Source: Gorillibacterium timonense
GTDB taxonomy: Bacteria; Bacillota; Bacilli; Paenibacillales; NBRC-103111
Direction of reading: 5' to 3'
NCBI RefSeq assembly: GCF_001457415.1
Contig: NZ_LN881724.1
Location: forward strand, 744,001-808,000
Length of the DNA: 64,000 nucleotides
Below the pieces are notes generated by a model that had not been told where the DNA came from, ran no database searches, and saw only the letters and a program-made list of their open reading frames with translations. The translations under genes and the position numbers were made by a program. This document shows positions 16,881 to 26,425 of this stretch, one piece after another. Positions within the stretch are counted from its first letter, which is position 1. Every line of letters starts with the position of its first letter.

Positions 16881-19157
16881 ATGGCCCTTCTTACCACGCT
16901 TATTTCGTGTTCGATTACCATGTCGCTGATGACCCTTGGTTACATGGCTTTGATGCCCCTTTTGTCAAGAAGGTACGCAGCGAAATGGACCTATCGGATT
17001 TGGTTGGTTATCGTGCTCGGCTGGGTGATCCCCTTTCGGCCGCTGATAGAGCTCCCTTTTCTCCAACCTGCACAAGCGGTTCAGGAGTCCATTATGGCCC
17101 CCTTCTCGTTGCCACAAGCAAGTATCGGCCCACCCGCTTCGGGACCTCTGATCGTGAATGAGAGGGTGGAGGGATCGGCGGGCTCAGTTAGCTCAGTTGG
17201 TTCGGCAGTCTCAACGGCGTTTCCTCTCTGGCCTTGGCTCAGCGCCATCTGGGCTGCCGGTTTTGCGATTGTGATCGTCGTTCCTCTCTGGAAGCATCGA
17301 AGGTATGTCCGCTTTGTAGATCGATGGAGCGAGCGCGTGGATGATGAAGCGGTGATTCAACTAGTAAATCGCTTGAAAGCGGAGCTCGGCATTAATGCCA
17401 TAGTGGAGCTCAAGCGCTGCCCCGGCATCAGAAGTCCTATGCTGATTGGTTTTATCCGCCCTCTCATTTTGCTGCCGCCTATCAAAATCTCGGTTCATGA
17501 GCTGGAGCTTATTCTCAAGCATGAGTTGATCCATTTCAAGCGGCACGACATTTGGAATAAGGCACTGGTTTTGCTGGCTAGCGGCCTGCACTGGTTTAAC
17601 CCGGTCGTCTACCTGATGAGAAGGGCCGTCGCCGTTCAATGTGAAATTTCTTGCGATGCCTTCGTACTGGCGGGGGCGGACTCCACGCGCCGTCAACAAT
17701 ATGGCGAAACCATCCTCGATGTCATTCGGAACGGAGAGAACCTTCAAACGGATTTATCCACAGCCTTTATGGGTGGAAAGAAGGGGCTGAAAAAACGGCT
17801 ACTCTCTATCGTCGATACAAAGCCCAAAAAAGCGGGGCTCGCCCTTCTCGGTCTGTTTTTACTAGTGATCGTGATCACAGGAGGAGCTTGGGCGACAACC
17901 GACAAGGAAGAGGAAAAGCACCCCGCTCCTACCCCCTCGGCTCTCTATGGAATGGATGCCAAGTACAGGAAGCTGTTGGACCTCCGATTCGATCATTACG
18001 AGGAAATGACCGTTTCCGAATACCGGAACAAGGCTTGGGAGGCAATCGGGCAGGATGAAGCAGCTTATCGAGAGCTGCTGAACGGTATTCCAGAAAGCTG
18101 GTTTAAGGAGAGACAAGCAAACCGGGATATTCAGTTCGTTCTGACGATCATGAATCCGATTTTATCGGATAAGTGGAGGTCATGGAGCTTTGGGGGAACG
18201 AAAGAGTGGAACTCGGGCATGCTTGAGTATGGAGCGAGCTACACCATTCTGGATGCGGATACGCTGAAAATGAAGGACAGAAATCGCGCGGTCGAGGGCC
18301 TTCAAGCCGAGGTTGCCCGCTTTGTCGAGAGCAAAAGCGAGGATGAGCTTGCCGATGAAGCGGCCATGCAAGCTCTTCTGCAAGAGGAGGGGAGAACATG
18401 GGAGCAGAAGTACAGCACGCCCTCCCTGGAGGTGACGATCTCCATCTTCTCCTTCCGAGCAGAACCAGAGAAGGAACCTCTGCCGTCACCTGCTAAGGAT
18501 TCGATTAAGGAAGCCGAAAGTGCCCTCGGCGAGGCAACTGCAGATGATTATGCTCGCTACCTCTCCCTTCAAGCAAAGGGATACAAGTCGTTATCGGTCG
18601 CAGAATTCAACCGCTCTGTCTTGGTGACGATGGAAGATGGGGGGCCGTTTCCCCAAGAGAGCTGGGAGCGGATTAGCCATCGGCTTCGACTCCAGATGGG
18701 AGACATACCCGAAACATTGACCGAAGAAGAGTACCAGTTCCTGGCGATCACCTTGAACGCATCCCTCTCGGAGAATTCGGCAAAGCACATGCAGGAGTAT
18801 TCTAATGCGAAGGTGCTCCCGTATCTCAAAGACCGGATCAAGAGAGAACCTATAACCACGGCAAACGGTCAACAGAACCCCTCCTTCCAGGCGGACATGG
18901 AGTATACCCTAACCTATACCATTCCGAACGAAGGCACTCTCACCGTTTCAGAACGAGACTATGCCCTCATGGGGCTATTGAGCGGGGTGCGGGCTTTTGT
19001 CGATCAATGGAGCGAGGATGAATGGGTTACCGGTAGGCCCGCACTGGAATCCGAAATTGACAAGCTGGAAAAGCAATACAGCAGCACTCGAGTTCAGCTA
19101 AGCGTAGAAAACCTGATTTATCAGATCTATGATGAGAGAAAGACGGAGATCCTGTAG
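16881..19157 (+). CDS. M56 (BlaR1-type) sensor protease with duplicated unknown C-terminal domain
   Basis: 758-residue membrane protein. The first ~330 residues are a BlaR1/MecR1 gluzincin unit: hydrophobic segments at about 1-50, 105-135 and 320-340, and the zinc motif HELIH (about residues 214-218) in LILKHELIHFKRHDIWNKAL. The outer region (about 345-758) lacks the penicillin-binding SxxK/SxN/KTG motifs of BlaR1. It consists of two related halves of about 190 residues: YRKLLDLRFDHYEEMTVSEY and YARYLSLQAKGYKSLSVAEF open them, and FVESKSEDELADE and FVDQWSEDEWVTG occur near their ends. This suggests a ligand other than a beta-lactam. Ribosome site AGGAGG. Target is the BlaI-type repressor upstream. 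Confidence 0.9.
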   Translation: MALLTTLISCSITMSLMTLGYMALMPLLSRRYAAKWTYRIWLVIVLGWVIPFRPLIELPFLQPAQAVQESIMAPFSLPQASIGPPASGPLIVNERVEGSAGSVSSVGSAVSTAFPLWPWLSAIWAAGFAIVIVVPLWKHRRYVRFVDRWSERVDDEAVIQLVNRLKAELGINAIVELKRCPGIRSPMLIGFIRPLILLPPIKISVHELELILKHELIHFKRHDIWNKALVLLASGLHWFNPVVYLMRRAVAVQCEISCDAFVLAGADSTRRQQYGETILDVIRNGENLQTDLSTAFMGGKKGLKKRLLSIVDTKPKKAGLALLGLFLLVIVITGGAWATTDKEEEKHPAPTPSALYGMDAKYRKLLDLRFDHYEEMTVSEYRNKAWEAIGQDEAAYRELLNGIPESWFKERQANRDIQFVLTIMNPILSDKWRSWSFGGTKEWNSGMLEYGASYTILDADTLKMKDRNRAVEGLQAEVARFVESKSEDELADEAAMQALLQEEGRTWEQKYSTPSLEVTISIFSFRAEPEKEPLPSPAKDSIKEAESALGEATADDYARYLSLQAKGYKSLSVAEFNRSVLVTMEDGGPFPQESWERISHRLRLQMGDIPETLTEEEYQFLAITLNASLSENSAKHMQEYSNAKVLPYLKDRIKREPITTANGQQNPSFQADMEYTLTYTIPNEGTLTVSERDYALMGLLSGVRAFVDQWSEDEWVTGRPALESEIDKLEKQYSSTRVQLSVENLIYQIYDERKTEIL

Positions 19158-19197
19158 CCCCAGCTCAACTCCCACAGCCAGCTGATGGAAATGATAG

Positions 19198-19241
19198 AAG
19201 CCCTCCCGACAACCATTATGGATGCGAGAGGGCTTTTCTTT
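19198..19241. terminator. Terminator between the BlaR1-like gene and the VWA operon
   Basis: 8-bp stem AAGCCCTC/GAGGGCTT with a loop of about 22 bases and TTTTCTTT on the plus strand. It lies between two convergent units, but its T-run serves the plus-strand genes. Confidence 0.65.
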
Positions 19242-19284
19242 GAATGGGGCGGGCTGCTCGGTTTATTTGATCAGAGCCCGATGT

Positions 19285-22254
19285 TCAGCTTTTCTTGCGA
19301 TTTTTAGCGGCGAGGAGGCGGCTCATGGCATCGCCGCTGCTGCCTGGACTTGCTGCGGAGCCGCCGTTCTGCGGCGGTTCCGGGGGCTTCGGAGCGGCGG
19401 AAGCCGCCGCTCGTTCAAGCGGGCTCTCGGCTGCGACCGTGCGCGGCGCGGTCTTCTTCGCGGCGGGTGTGGCGCTTGCCGCGGACTGTTCGCCGCGGGA
19501 GGGCGGACGTGCCGCAGGCTGGCTGTCCGGAGCGGAATCGCCGCTCGGCCGAGGCTTGCCGCCGGAGCCGCCATCCGCACCGTAGAACGCACGGGCGCGC
19601 TCTTGGCGGCTGCGCAGCCGCGTCATCGCGGCCGGGACATCCGCCGCCGAAGCCGCTGCGGGCGCTAGGCGTCCGCGCAGCGGGTGCCGCAAGCGGCTGA
19701 GCGCGGAGGCGAACCGCTGCCAAGGCAAGGCGAGCCTCCGCGATGCGATGTCGAGCGGCCAGAGGAGCAGCGCCAGGATGAGCAGCGCCAGACGGAGATC
19801 GATGCGGCGCTCGCCTAAACGGATCGGTCCCCGGAACACCTCCTCCGGGTGATCAAGGGAGAGGAGCCTGCCGCCGGTCTGTTCGGCCAGAGCCTTCAGC
19901 TTGTCTGTCGGATCGGTCTCCGTGATCCGGTATTCCGGAGAATACGGTACGACGAAGCCCGTGGACGTTCCGCCAAGCGTTGAGCCGGTGGTATCCTGCA
20001 TCTCCACCCGGGTCAAATAAGTACCCGGCTTTAGCTCTCCAAGCTCGGTGCGGAATTCGCCGGGAGCGGTCGGGATGGCATTCACCTTCCGTTCGGCGAG
20101 GTCATCACCGGTCACGGTGACCGCTGCTCCGGAAGCGGAGTCCAGCATCTGGCTGTCCAGCAGCAGCTCCGTATTCGCACCGGTTGTCTCCGCCGTGATC
20201 TCCACGGGTGAAGCCTGGAACTGCGGGAACGTCCATTTGATGATCTGGCTGAACGTGTCGGAGAACTTCTCCCAGCCGGTCCAATCCGGTGCCCATTTGC
20301 CCGTGACATCGCTTGTCCAGGCTACGGCACGGCCGGAGCCGTATTGCCAGCGGGCGAGAAGCGGGTCTGGCTCGGGGGTGAGCAGACTCACCTCCGCCAA
20401 GTCCTTGGGTGTAGTCGCAATATACGCGTTCACTTGCGGAACGCCGCCTTGGAACAGCTTCGACCATTCGGCCGCTTGACCTATGGCGGGAACGAAGGGC
20501 TTGTCCACAATGTAAGTCCGAGACAAGAGGACCGTCTCTCTGCTGAAAATGGCCGGGATGGTGCTTTGGTCATCGGTGAAGTAATAACGGCCTTTTGCCA
20601 GCTCCGCCAAACTCTTCAGCAGGCGCTGATCCGAATCGTTTCCGACCGCTACCGTAGACATGGTGATGTTCTTGGCCACCATGTCCGCTGTCAAAGCTTC
20701 ATAGCTGCCGCTTCCGGCAGATTGGCCGTCCGTCAGCAGGATGATGTGCTTGCGCTCGGCATTCACATCGACGAGCTTCTGATAGGCTGCAGCCGCTGCC
20801 GGATAAATATCCGTTCCACCCTGCGACTGGATCGATCCGATCCGGTTCAGCACATCGTCCTTCTCGGTCAAGCGAGTCGGCTCAACGACCCACCATGGGC
20901 TGGAATCGAAGGCGAGCACGCCCACGGTATCCTGCTCGCGCAGGAGCTCAACGGTGCGCATGGCCGCTTCCTTGGCCAGCTCCATCTTGTCCCCGCTCAT
21001 GCTGCCGGAACGGTCGATGACGAGCATGATCGCAAGCGGCGGGATTTCCCGTTTGCCGGTCAGCTCCATCTTGACCGGAAGCGCTTGTTCGATGGGGGTT
21101 TTGAAATAGCCGCCCATGCCGAAGCTTTCGTCTCCGCCTGTCATCACCAGCCCCATCCCATAATCGCGGACAGCCTGCTCGATGAGCTGCATCGTTTTCC
21201 CCGAAAGCTTGGTGGCGGGAACGTTGTTCAGAATCAAGCTGTCATAGGCCGCATAATCGGCTAACTCGCGGGACAACCGTTCGGGCGGAATGACCGTATG
21301 ACCGATGAGCCCGGATTCCAACACGGAGACGAGGTTCGCTGAGCTGCCGGGTACCCCTTCGACGATGAGGACCTGCGGCGAACCGGACACCCGGCTGAAG
21401 GCGTAACCGGCGTTGTTGGCATTCACCTCGTCATTGGCAAAATAGATCTCGGCCCGGTACCGGTGCAGCCCTGTGCTTGAAGCCAACGCTTGAACCGCAT
21501 ATCGGTTGACGCCTTTCTCGACGCGGACGGAGGAGCGGGAGATTTCGTTGTTGTCTTCGTAGACGCGAAGCTCTCCATCGGCCGCAAGGGTGCTGTTCAA
21601 AGTGATTTCCAGCGTGTATTTTTCCGCCTGATACAAGCTTCCCGGCACCTTGACGCTTTCGACGGCGACATCGGGCCTTGCGGCTGTGGCGAGCGGGAGA
21701 ATATCCAGAATGATTCCCCTGTCCTTCAACAGCTTGGCTTGCCGCGCCAAATCACCGGCATTCTCCTGCCCGTCCGTTACGAGCACGACGCGGGAGTCCG
21801 CCTCGGCGGGCAAGAGGCCTCCCGCAAGCTGAAGGCCGGCGCCGGGATTGGAGAACAGCCGGTTCACCTGAGCCGCAAATTCCCAGGCAGTGAGCGGTTC
21901 CTTCGACAGGCTCCGTTCCACAGCCGAATCGAGTCCGGTGGCGATGACGCCAACCTGATCGCGAGCTCCCTTGGCCGCAGCGGATTGACGCAGCCATTCC
22001 TCATAGGCTTTGGCAGCTGGCATGCTCTCTGAGCGGTCGGCGACATAGAACACGGCCCGTTCCTTCACGGGCAGCAGGGCCTCAATTCCCGCTGCCGATG
22101 CGATCAAGGCGAGCAGCAGGACGGCTCTGAGCGTCAAGGAGATCGCCTTGCGGGTCTTGCCGCGGCGTGCCGGCGAACGAACGGATTGGATCAGGAAGAA
22201 CAGAAGCGGAAGGAGGAGAAGCAAAATCCAAGGGCTCTCAAAGCGAATTCCCAC
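19285..22254 (-). CDS. Large VWA / glutamine-amidotransferase-like membrane protein
   Basis: 989 residues, last gene of the operon. Two membrane segments at the N-terminus (SPWILLLLLPLLFFLIQSV and ISLTLRAVLLLALIASAAGI). A first degenerate VWA domain begins VFYVADRSESMPA; a second has the full MIDAS motif DRSGSMSGD (about residue 410) with VGVLAFDSS and GGTDIYPA. A class I glutamine-amidotransferase-like part (VLIVEGVPGSSANLVSVLE, MTGGDESFGMGGYFKTPIEQ) lies between them, the usual layout of BatA-like proteins. A further hydrophobic segment near residue 815 (RLALLILALLLWPLDIA) precedes a low-complexity Ala/Pro tail. It starts 17 bases inside the end of the preceding gene. VWA domains bind protein partners through a metal ion; here they probably serve the MoxR ATPase. 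Confidence 0.9.
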   Translation of the reverse strand: MGIRFESPWILLLLLPLLFFLIQSVRSPARRGKTRKAISLTLRAVLLLALIASAAGIEALLPVKERAVFYVADRSESMPAAKAYEEWLRQSAAAKGARDQVGVIATGLDSAVERSLSKEPLTAWEFAAQVNRLFSNPGAGLQLAGGLLPAEADSRVVLVTDGQENAGDLARQAKLLKDRGIILDILPLATAARPDVAVESVKVPGSLYQAEKYTLEITLNSTLAADGELRVYEDNNEISRSSVRVEKGVNRYAVQALASSTGLHRYRAEIYFANDEVNANNAGYAFSRVSGSPQVLIVEGVPGSSANLVSVLESGLIGHTVIPPERLSRELADYAAYDSLILNNVPATKLSGKTMQLIEQAVRDYGMGLVMTGGDESFGMGGYFKTPIEQALPVKMELTGKREIPPLAIMLVIDRSGSMSGDKMELAKEAAMRTVELLREQDTVGVLAFDSSPWWVVEPTRLTEKDDVLNRIGSIQSQGGTDIYPAAAAAYQKLVDVNAERKHIILLTDGQSAGSGSYEALTADMVAKNITMSTVAVGNDSDQRLLKSLAELAKGRYYFTDDQSTIPAIFSRETVLLSRTYIVDKPFVPAIGQAAEWSKLFQGGVPQVNAYIATTPKDLAEVSLLTPEPDPLLARWQYGSGRAVAWTSDVTGKWAPDWTGWEKFSDTFSQIIKWTFPQFQASPVEITAETTGANTELLLDSQMLDSASGAAVTVTGDDLAERKVNAIPTAPGEFRTELGELKPGTYLTRVEMQDTTGSTLGGTSTGFVVPYSPEYRITETDPTDKLKALAEQTGGRLLSLDHPEEVFRGPIRLGERRIDLRLALLILALLLWPLDIASRRLALPWQRFASALSRLRHPLRGRLAPAAASAADVPAAMTRLRSRQERARAFYGADGGSGGKPRPSGDSAPDSQPAARPPSRGEQSAASATPAAKKTAPRTVAAESPLERAAASAAPKPPEPPQNGGSAASPGSSGDAMSRLLAAKNRKKS

Positions 22255-24319
22255 GGCGGTACACCCCCCATTCCACGAAGATGATCAAGATGGCCACAAG
22301 GGCAAACCATTGGATCAAAGGCAGCCGTGAGCGATCTACTCCCATTGAGTCGCTGGAAGCGGCAGAGGAACCGGGCTGGCCGGTGCCATCGGGGCTGACC
22401 GTGGCCGATACGCCGGATGATCCGTTTCCGTTGTCTGATCCGGCGCCGCCCTCCGAAAGACCCTCTCCGTCTGCCGTCGTGCTTCCGACTGAAAGCCCGG
22501 TACGGTTCGCCAGTGCGCTTTCCGCCGGGTCGGCGATCACCTCAAGGAAGCTGCTGCGCACCGTGCCGTCCGTTTCCGTCTCCTCAAACCGGTAGAGTCC
22601 GGGAATCGGGGGGACGGTCTGGGTGCTGGCGACCCCTCCGTTCACTGTTTCTGCGGCAACTTCGGATGGCGCTGCCGTTCCCGCGTCTCCCTTATTCTCG
22701 ACGGTCACCCAACGGGCGGCAGAGGTTTTGGCCGATACGCCAATTTCTAGCTTGGCGCCAGCTGTTTCCCGGCCTAGCGCCTTAGCGGATGATGCTCCCA
22801 GCCAATCGGCGGCATTTTGGACGAGCACGGGGAATTCCGGTCGCAGCGGGAGATCCGACTCATGCAGATTGAAGGTGAAGAGAAGGCGGCGCTGCCCATT
22901 TTCCGTTCCTCCGATGATGAGGGGAACCCCGCCAACGGAGACCAGAGCTTTTCCCCAAGTTGGCGTCTCGGTTGATCGAACGGCGGTGATATGCGTCTCC
23001 GCAAAGCCGATGTGATCCGTAACCGGATGAGTAGTGATCTCCGCGTCATCATCAGAAATCGCGGTCGGAGTTCCAGTAGCGTCGGAAGCGATGGACCATA
23101 CTGGCTTTGATGCGAGGAGCGTGTTCCAAGCGTCCCCGCCATCCGCCGGCTGAAAGCCGTCCAGGACGATGAAGTCGAGATCCCCCTTCACGCTCGGAGG
23201 CGTGTCCGAGGGAGCCGCCTTCGTCACTTCCGTCCCTGCAAGCTGTAGTGCTTTTTCCAGAAAAAGATTCCCTTCCGTCACAAGCAGCGCCCGCTTGCTG
23301 CGGGTTTCTCCGGGGAAGGCATACAGACTGTCATCCAGTGGATAACCGTCGCCGCTGTCCATTTGGAGTTTGTAGTAATCGGCGGCGGGAAGGCCCTCGA
23401 ACGAATAGCCGGCTTGTTCACCGGGGCCAAGCTTGTACTCGCGGGAATCGACAGGTGTCTTTCCTGCATAGACCGTAAGAGAGAAACTGCGGGCTGCCGT
23501 CGCTTCATTCTTGATCGCGGCGATGGCGCTTAAGGTAGCTTCCTCGCCGCTGCTCGTCGTTCCGGTTCGCACACCGAACTGAAGGACAGACAGGTTATCG
23601 ATGATGCCGGCTCCCGGCTGTTTGACTCGTACTGGAACGTGGAAGGGCAAGCCATCCGCCGATTCCGGCCATTGCCCGTCCGTATAGACGACAATCTCTC
23701 CGTCGTCTTCCTTAGCGGTCAATGCGGCGGCAAGGGACATCGTTTCCTTGTAGCCGATTTTTCCGAAGGAGGGCGTGATTCCTTCAATAGCAGCCTTGAT
23801 CTTGGAGGAACTCTTCTCTTCCGTAAGGAGAATCTGCGGCTCCGCACCCATGGAGATCAGGGTGATTCGGCTTCGGCCCGGGCTGCCCCAATCCGTTAGA
23901 ACCATTCGCTTCGCTTCCTTCAGCCGGGAAACGGCATCATCTTCAGTTGAGCCGGGAGCTCCGCCACCCGAGCCTGCCTCTGAGGAATTGCCCGTTGGAA
24001 GTGAGCTGGCCGAAGCGGTCATGCTTGCGGAACGATCGATCACGATCACGACATGTCCCTTTGCCGCTCCGCGTGCGTAGATGAACGGCTGCATGGCTGC
24101 AAGCACGAGCAAAGCCGCTGCGGCCAACTGAAGCAGGAGCAGCAAATTGTTGCGCAGGCGCTGCCAGGGCCGATTGGCTTCGGATTCGCGGAGCACCCTG
24201 TTCCACAGCAGATGGCTGGATACGGGGGTATCGGTATAGCGGCGCTTTAAGATATACAAGAGAAGGATGGTGGGTAGGGTTAGCCCAAACCACAAGCCGG
24301 CCCATGATGCGAAATGCAA
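22238..24319 (-). CDS. BatA-type N-terminal domain and VWA membrane protein
   Basis: 693 residues. The N-terminus has the BatA/Aerotolerance layout: a membrane segment (AGLWFGLTLPTILLLYIL), the basic loop LKRRYTDTPVSSHLLWNR and a second segment (LLLLLQLAAAALLVLAA). A VWA domain follows with DRSASMTAS (MIDAS). A long extracytoplasmic middle and a final membrane segment (LPLIQWFALVAILIIFVEWG) complete it. The start is TTG at 24319 with AAAGGAGG 8 bases ahead. A low-complexity Ser/Gly stretch precedes the last segment. Role: membrane partner of the MoxR/DUF58 module. Confidence 0.88.
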   Translation of the reverse strand: MHFASWAGLWFGLTLPTILLLYILKRRYTDTPVSSHLLWNRVLRESEANRPWQRLRNNLLLLLQLAAAALLVLAAMQPFIYARGAAKGHVVIVIDRSASMTASASSLPTGNSSEAGSGGGAPGSTEDDAVSRLKEAKRMVLTDWGSPGRSRITLISMGAEPQILLTEEKSSSKIKAAIEGITPSFGKIGYKETMSLAAALTAKEDDGEIVVYTDGQWPESADGLPFHVPVRVKQPGAGIIDNLSVLQFGVRTGTTSSGEEATLSAIAAIKNEATAARSFSLTVYAGKTPVDSREYKLGPGEQAGYSFEGLPAADYYKLQMDSGDGYPLDDSLYAFPGETRSKRALLVTEGNLFLEKALQLAGTEVTKAAPSDTPPSVKGDLDFIVLDGFQPADGGDAWNTLLASKPVWSIASDATGTPTAISDDDAEITTHPVTDHIGFAETHITAVRSTETPTWGKALVSVGGVPLIIGGTENGQRRLLFTFNLHESDLPLRPEFPVLVQNAADWLGASSAKALGRETAGAKLEIGVSAKTSAARWVTVENKGDAGTAAPSEVAAETVNGGVASTQTVPPIPGLYRFEETETDGTVRSSFLEVIADPAESALANRTGLSVGSTTADGEGLSEGGAGSDNGNGSSGVSATVSPDGTGQPGSSAASSDSMGVDRSRLPLIQWFALVAILIIFVEWGVYRRGNSL

Positions 24320-24344
24320 GTCGGTAACCTCCTTTCAGGCGGGA

Positions 24345-25427
24345 TCAGCGGATCATGCCGCCGGAACGGAACAGTCGGTCGAGGGTCTCCATGCTGGGGA
24401 CGTCGGTGAGTGCGGCGGCATACCCCATCCCCCGTTCGCGGCAAAATGATGCCAGTCCCGTCGTATATTGCTGAACCGCGTCCTTGTAAGCGCGGAGCAC
24501 TTTCGGACTAAGCGCGACCTCCTTGCCTGTTCCGGACTCACTGTCGACGAGTCGAAGATCGCCGAACAGCTCGGGGGATACTTCCTCGGGCGACAAGACC
24601 TGCACGACCATCACCTCCTGGCGTGCAGCTTGAAGATAACCGAGGGCTTCTTCTACCCCCGTCTCGTACAAAAAATCGGAGAAGATCCATGTCATACCCG
24701 GCTGCTTCGGAACGGCGAGCGGAGACATGATGGCGGCGGCGATGTCTCCGGTCGGTTCGGTTTCCGTTTCTTCCAGAAACGAGAACAAACGATGTGCGGA
24801 GCCCTTTCCTCGCAATAGAGGAAGCTCGCGGCTGATCCGTTCGCCGAAGAAGCGCACATCGGTCCGGTCATACCCGGCGAGTGCCAGATAGCCGATGCTG
24901 GCCGCAAGGCGCCTGGCGTGAAGAAATTTGTTCGCAGCTGCCGGTGTGCGGCCGCTGCGTCGGTTTCCATCTCGGTTCGTACCGGTGCCGGTTGCAGCTG
25001 CATAATCGTTTCCAGATTCGGGCTTCCCGCTGTTCGCAGGTTTTTTTGTCAGATCGCTTGCATCCGCACTTCCGCGACTGCCGCCTTGGCTGGAGCTTGC
25101 GCTGCCCGGATCAACGTATCCGCCGCCTTCGCCGCCGAAATCCATCGAGCGCGAGCAATCGATATAGAGATGGACCTGAAGCTCTCGCTCATCAAGAAAT
25201 TGCTTGATGAACGGCTTGCCGGTCCGCCCGAATACGTTCCAATCGAGCTGCCGCGTATCGTCGCCCGGAGCGTAGAGCCGATAATCCGCAAATTCCAGGG
25301 AAGAACCGGCCTGGCGGGAGCGCCGGCGCCCTTGGATGGTACCGCGAATGCGGGATTTGGAGGAGAGGGTCATCCGCTCCAGCCGGTATAAGTCTCGCGG
25401 ATCGGGGAAGAGGAGGGAACCGCTCAT
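24345..25427 (-). CDS. DUF58 domain protein (MoxR partner)
   Basis: 360 residues, soluble. The DUF58 signature is clear: GSSLEFADYRLYAPGDDTRQLDWNVFGRTGKPFIKQF, then a VWA-like YIDCSRSMDFGGEG (partial MIDAS). An insertion rich in Gly/Ser/Asn (about residues 107-165) interrupts the VWA-like fold. DUF58 proteins are almost always encoded directly after a MoxR ATPase, as here; they are thought to link the ATPase to VWA proteins. The start ATG overlaps the MoxR stop as ATGA. Confidence 0.9.
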   Translation of the reverse strand: MSGSLLFPDPRDLYRLERMTLSSKSRIRGTIQGRRRSRQAGSSLEFADYRLYAPGDDTRQLDWNVFGRTGKPFIKQFLDERELQVHLYIDCSRSMDFGGEGGGYVDPGSASSSQGGSRGSADASDLTKKPANSGKPESGNDYAAATGTGTNRDGNRRSGRTPAAANKFLHARRLAASIGYLALAGYDRTDVRFFGERISRELPLLRGKGSAHRLFSFLEETETEPTGDIAAAIMSPLAVPKQPGMTWIFSDFLYETGVEEALGYLQAARQEVMVVQVLSPEEVSPELFGDLRLVDSESGTGKEVALSPKVLRAYKDAVQQYTTGLASFCRERGMGYAAALTDVPSMETLDRLFRSGGMIR

Positions 25428-26422
25428 AGGGCGGCGTCCGCCGCGGCGAGGATATCGCGGATGAGGGAATCGGACGAAATTCCCGTCGCTTGACCTTCGA
25501 AGTTCAACAGAATCCGGTGGCGAAGAACGGGGTAAGCTACCTCGCGGATGTCGCCTAACGAGACATGAAGGCGCCCTTGGCTGAGCGCTCGGAATTTTCC
25601 TACCGTGATCAGAGCTTGAATGCCGCGCGGGCCGGAGCCGAAGGTGACATACCGGCGCACGGAGTCCGGAGCTCCCGCCTCTCCCGGATGGGAGAGCATG
25701 AGCACCTTGACGGCGTAATCCAGAATATCCTCCGCGATCAGAATATCCTTGGCTCCTTCACGAATTTCCTCCAGCACCGTTCCGTCCGCCACCTTCTCGG
25801 CAGCGAAGATTTCGCTTGAGGTCGTTCGCCTAACGATTTCTTTCAGCTCCGCCGGAGTGGGGTACGTGACGTTAATCTTCAGCAGGAACCGGTCGAGCTG
25901 CGCTTCCGGCAGCGGGTAGGTTCCCTCGTTTTCGATCGGATTTTGCGTCGCCAGGACGAAGAACGGACGAGGCAAGCGATGCGTCTCCGTACCGATGGTT
26001 ACGGTCTTCTCCTGCATGGCTTCGAGCAAGGCGCTCTGCGTCTTGGGAGTGGCGCGGTTGATCTCGTCGGCCAGCACCAAATTGCCGAAGATCGGTCCCC
26101 GCTGGAACTGGTAGGAAGTCTCGCCGCGCGCTCCGAATTGAATCACATTCGTGCCGGTGATATCGGCAGGCATCAGGTCGGGAGTGAATTGGATCCGCGA
26201 AAATTCCAGATCGAGGGTATCCGCGATCGTGCGCACGAGCATCGTTTTGCCGAGTCCGGGAATGCCTTCAAGAAGCGCATGGCCACCTGTGAAAATACAC
26301 CAAAGCAGCTGCTCCACTACTTCCGTCTGGCCGACGATTACCCGGCCGATCTGCTCCCGTACGCTATCCAATACCGTTTGCCACTGCTTCAGCTGTTCCT
26401 TCGATTCAATCAACACATCCAC
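25424..26422 (-). CDS. MoxR family AAA+ ATPase
   Basis: 332 residues. Walker A GIPGLGKT (LLEGIPGLGKTMLVRTIADT), Walker B LVLADEINRATPKTQSALLEAMQE, sensor 1 FFVLATQNPIENEGTYPLPEAQLDRFLL and the sensor 2 arginine region GPRGIQALITVGKF. MoxR ATPases act as chaperones that mature or activate partner complexes in the cell envelope. The start is GTG at 26422 with GGAG 6 bases ahead, right after the stop of the preceding gene. It lies centrally in the operon, between the coiled-coil protein and DUF58. Confidence 0.95.
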   Translation of the reverse strand: MDVLIESKEQLKQWQTVLDSVREQIGRVIVGQTEVVEQLLWCIFTGGHALLEGIPGLGKTMLVRTIADTLDLEFSRIQFTPDLMPADITGTNVIQFGARGETSYQFQRGPIFGNLVLADEINRATPKTQSALLEAMQEKTVTIGTETHRLPRPFFVLATQNPIENEGTYPLPEAQLDRFLLKINVTYPTPAELKEIVRRTTSSEIFAAEKVADGTVLEEIREGAKDILIAEDILDYAVKVLMLSHPGEAGAPDSVRRYVTFGSGPRGIQALITVGKFRALSQGRLHVSLGDIREVAYPVLRHRILLNFEGQATGISSDSLIRDILAAADAAL

Positions 26423-26425
26423 CTC

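Noticed and set aside
17183..17205. Sequence resembling a tRNA D-arm (AGCTCAGTTGGT)
   Set aside because: It lies in the coding frame of the BlaR1-like protein and no acceptor stem, anticodon arm or T-arm surrounds it.
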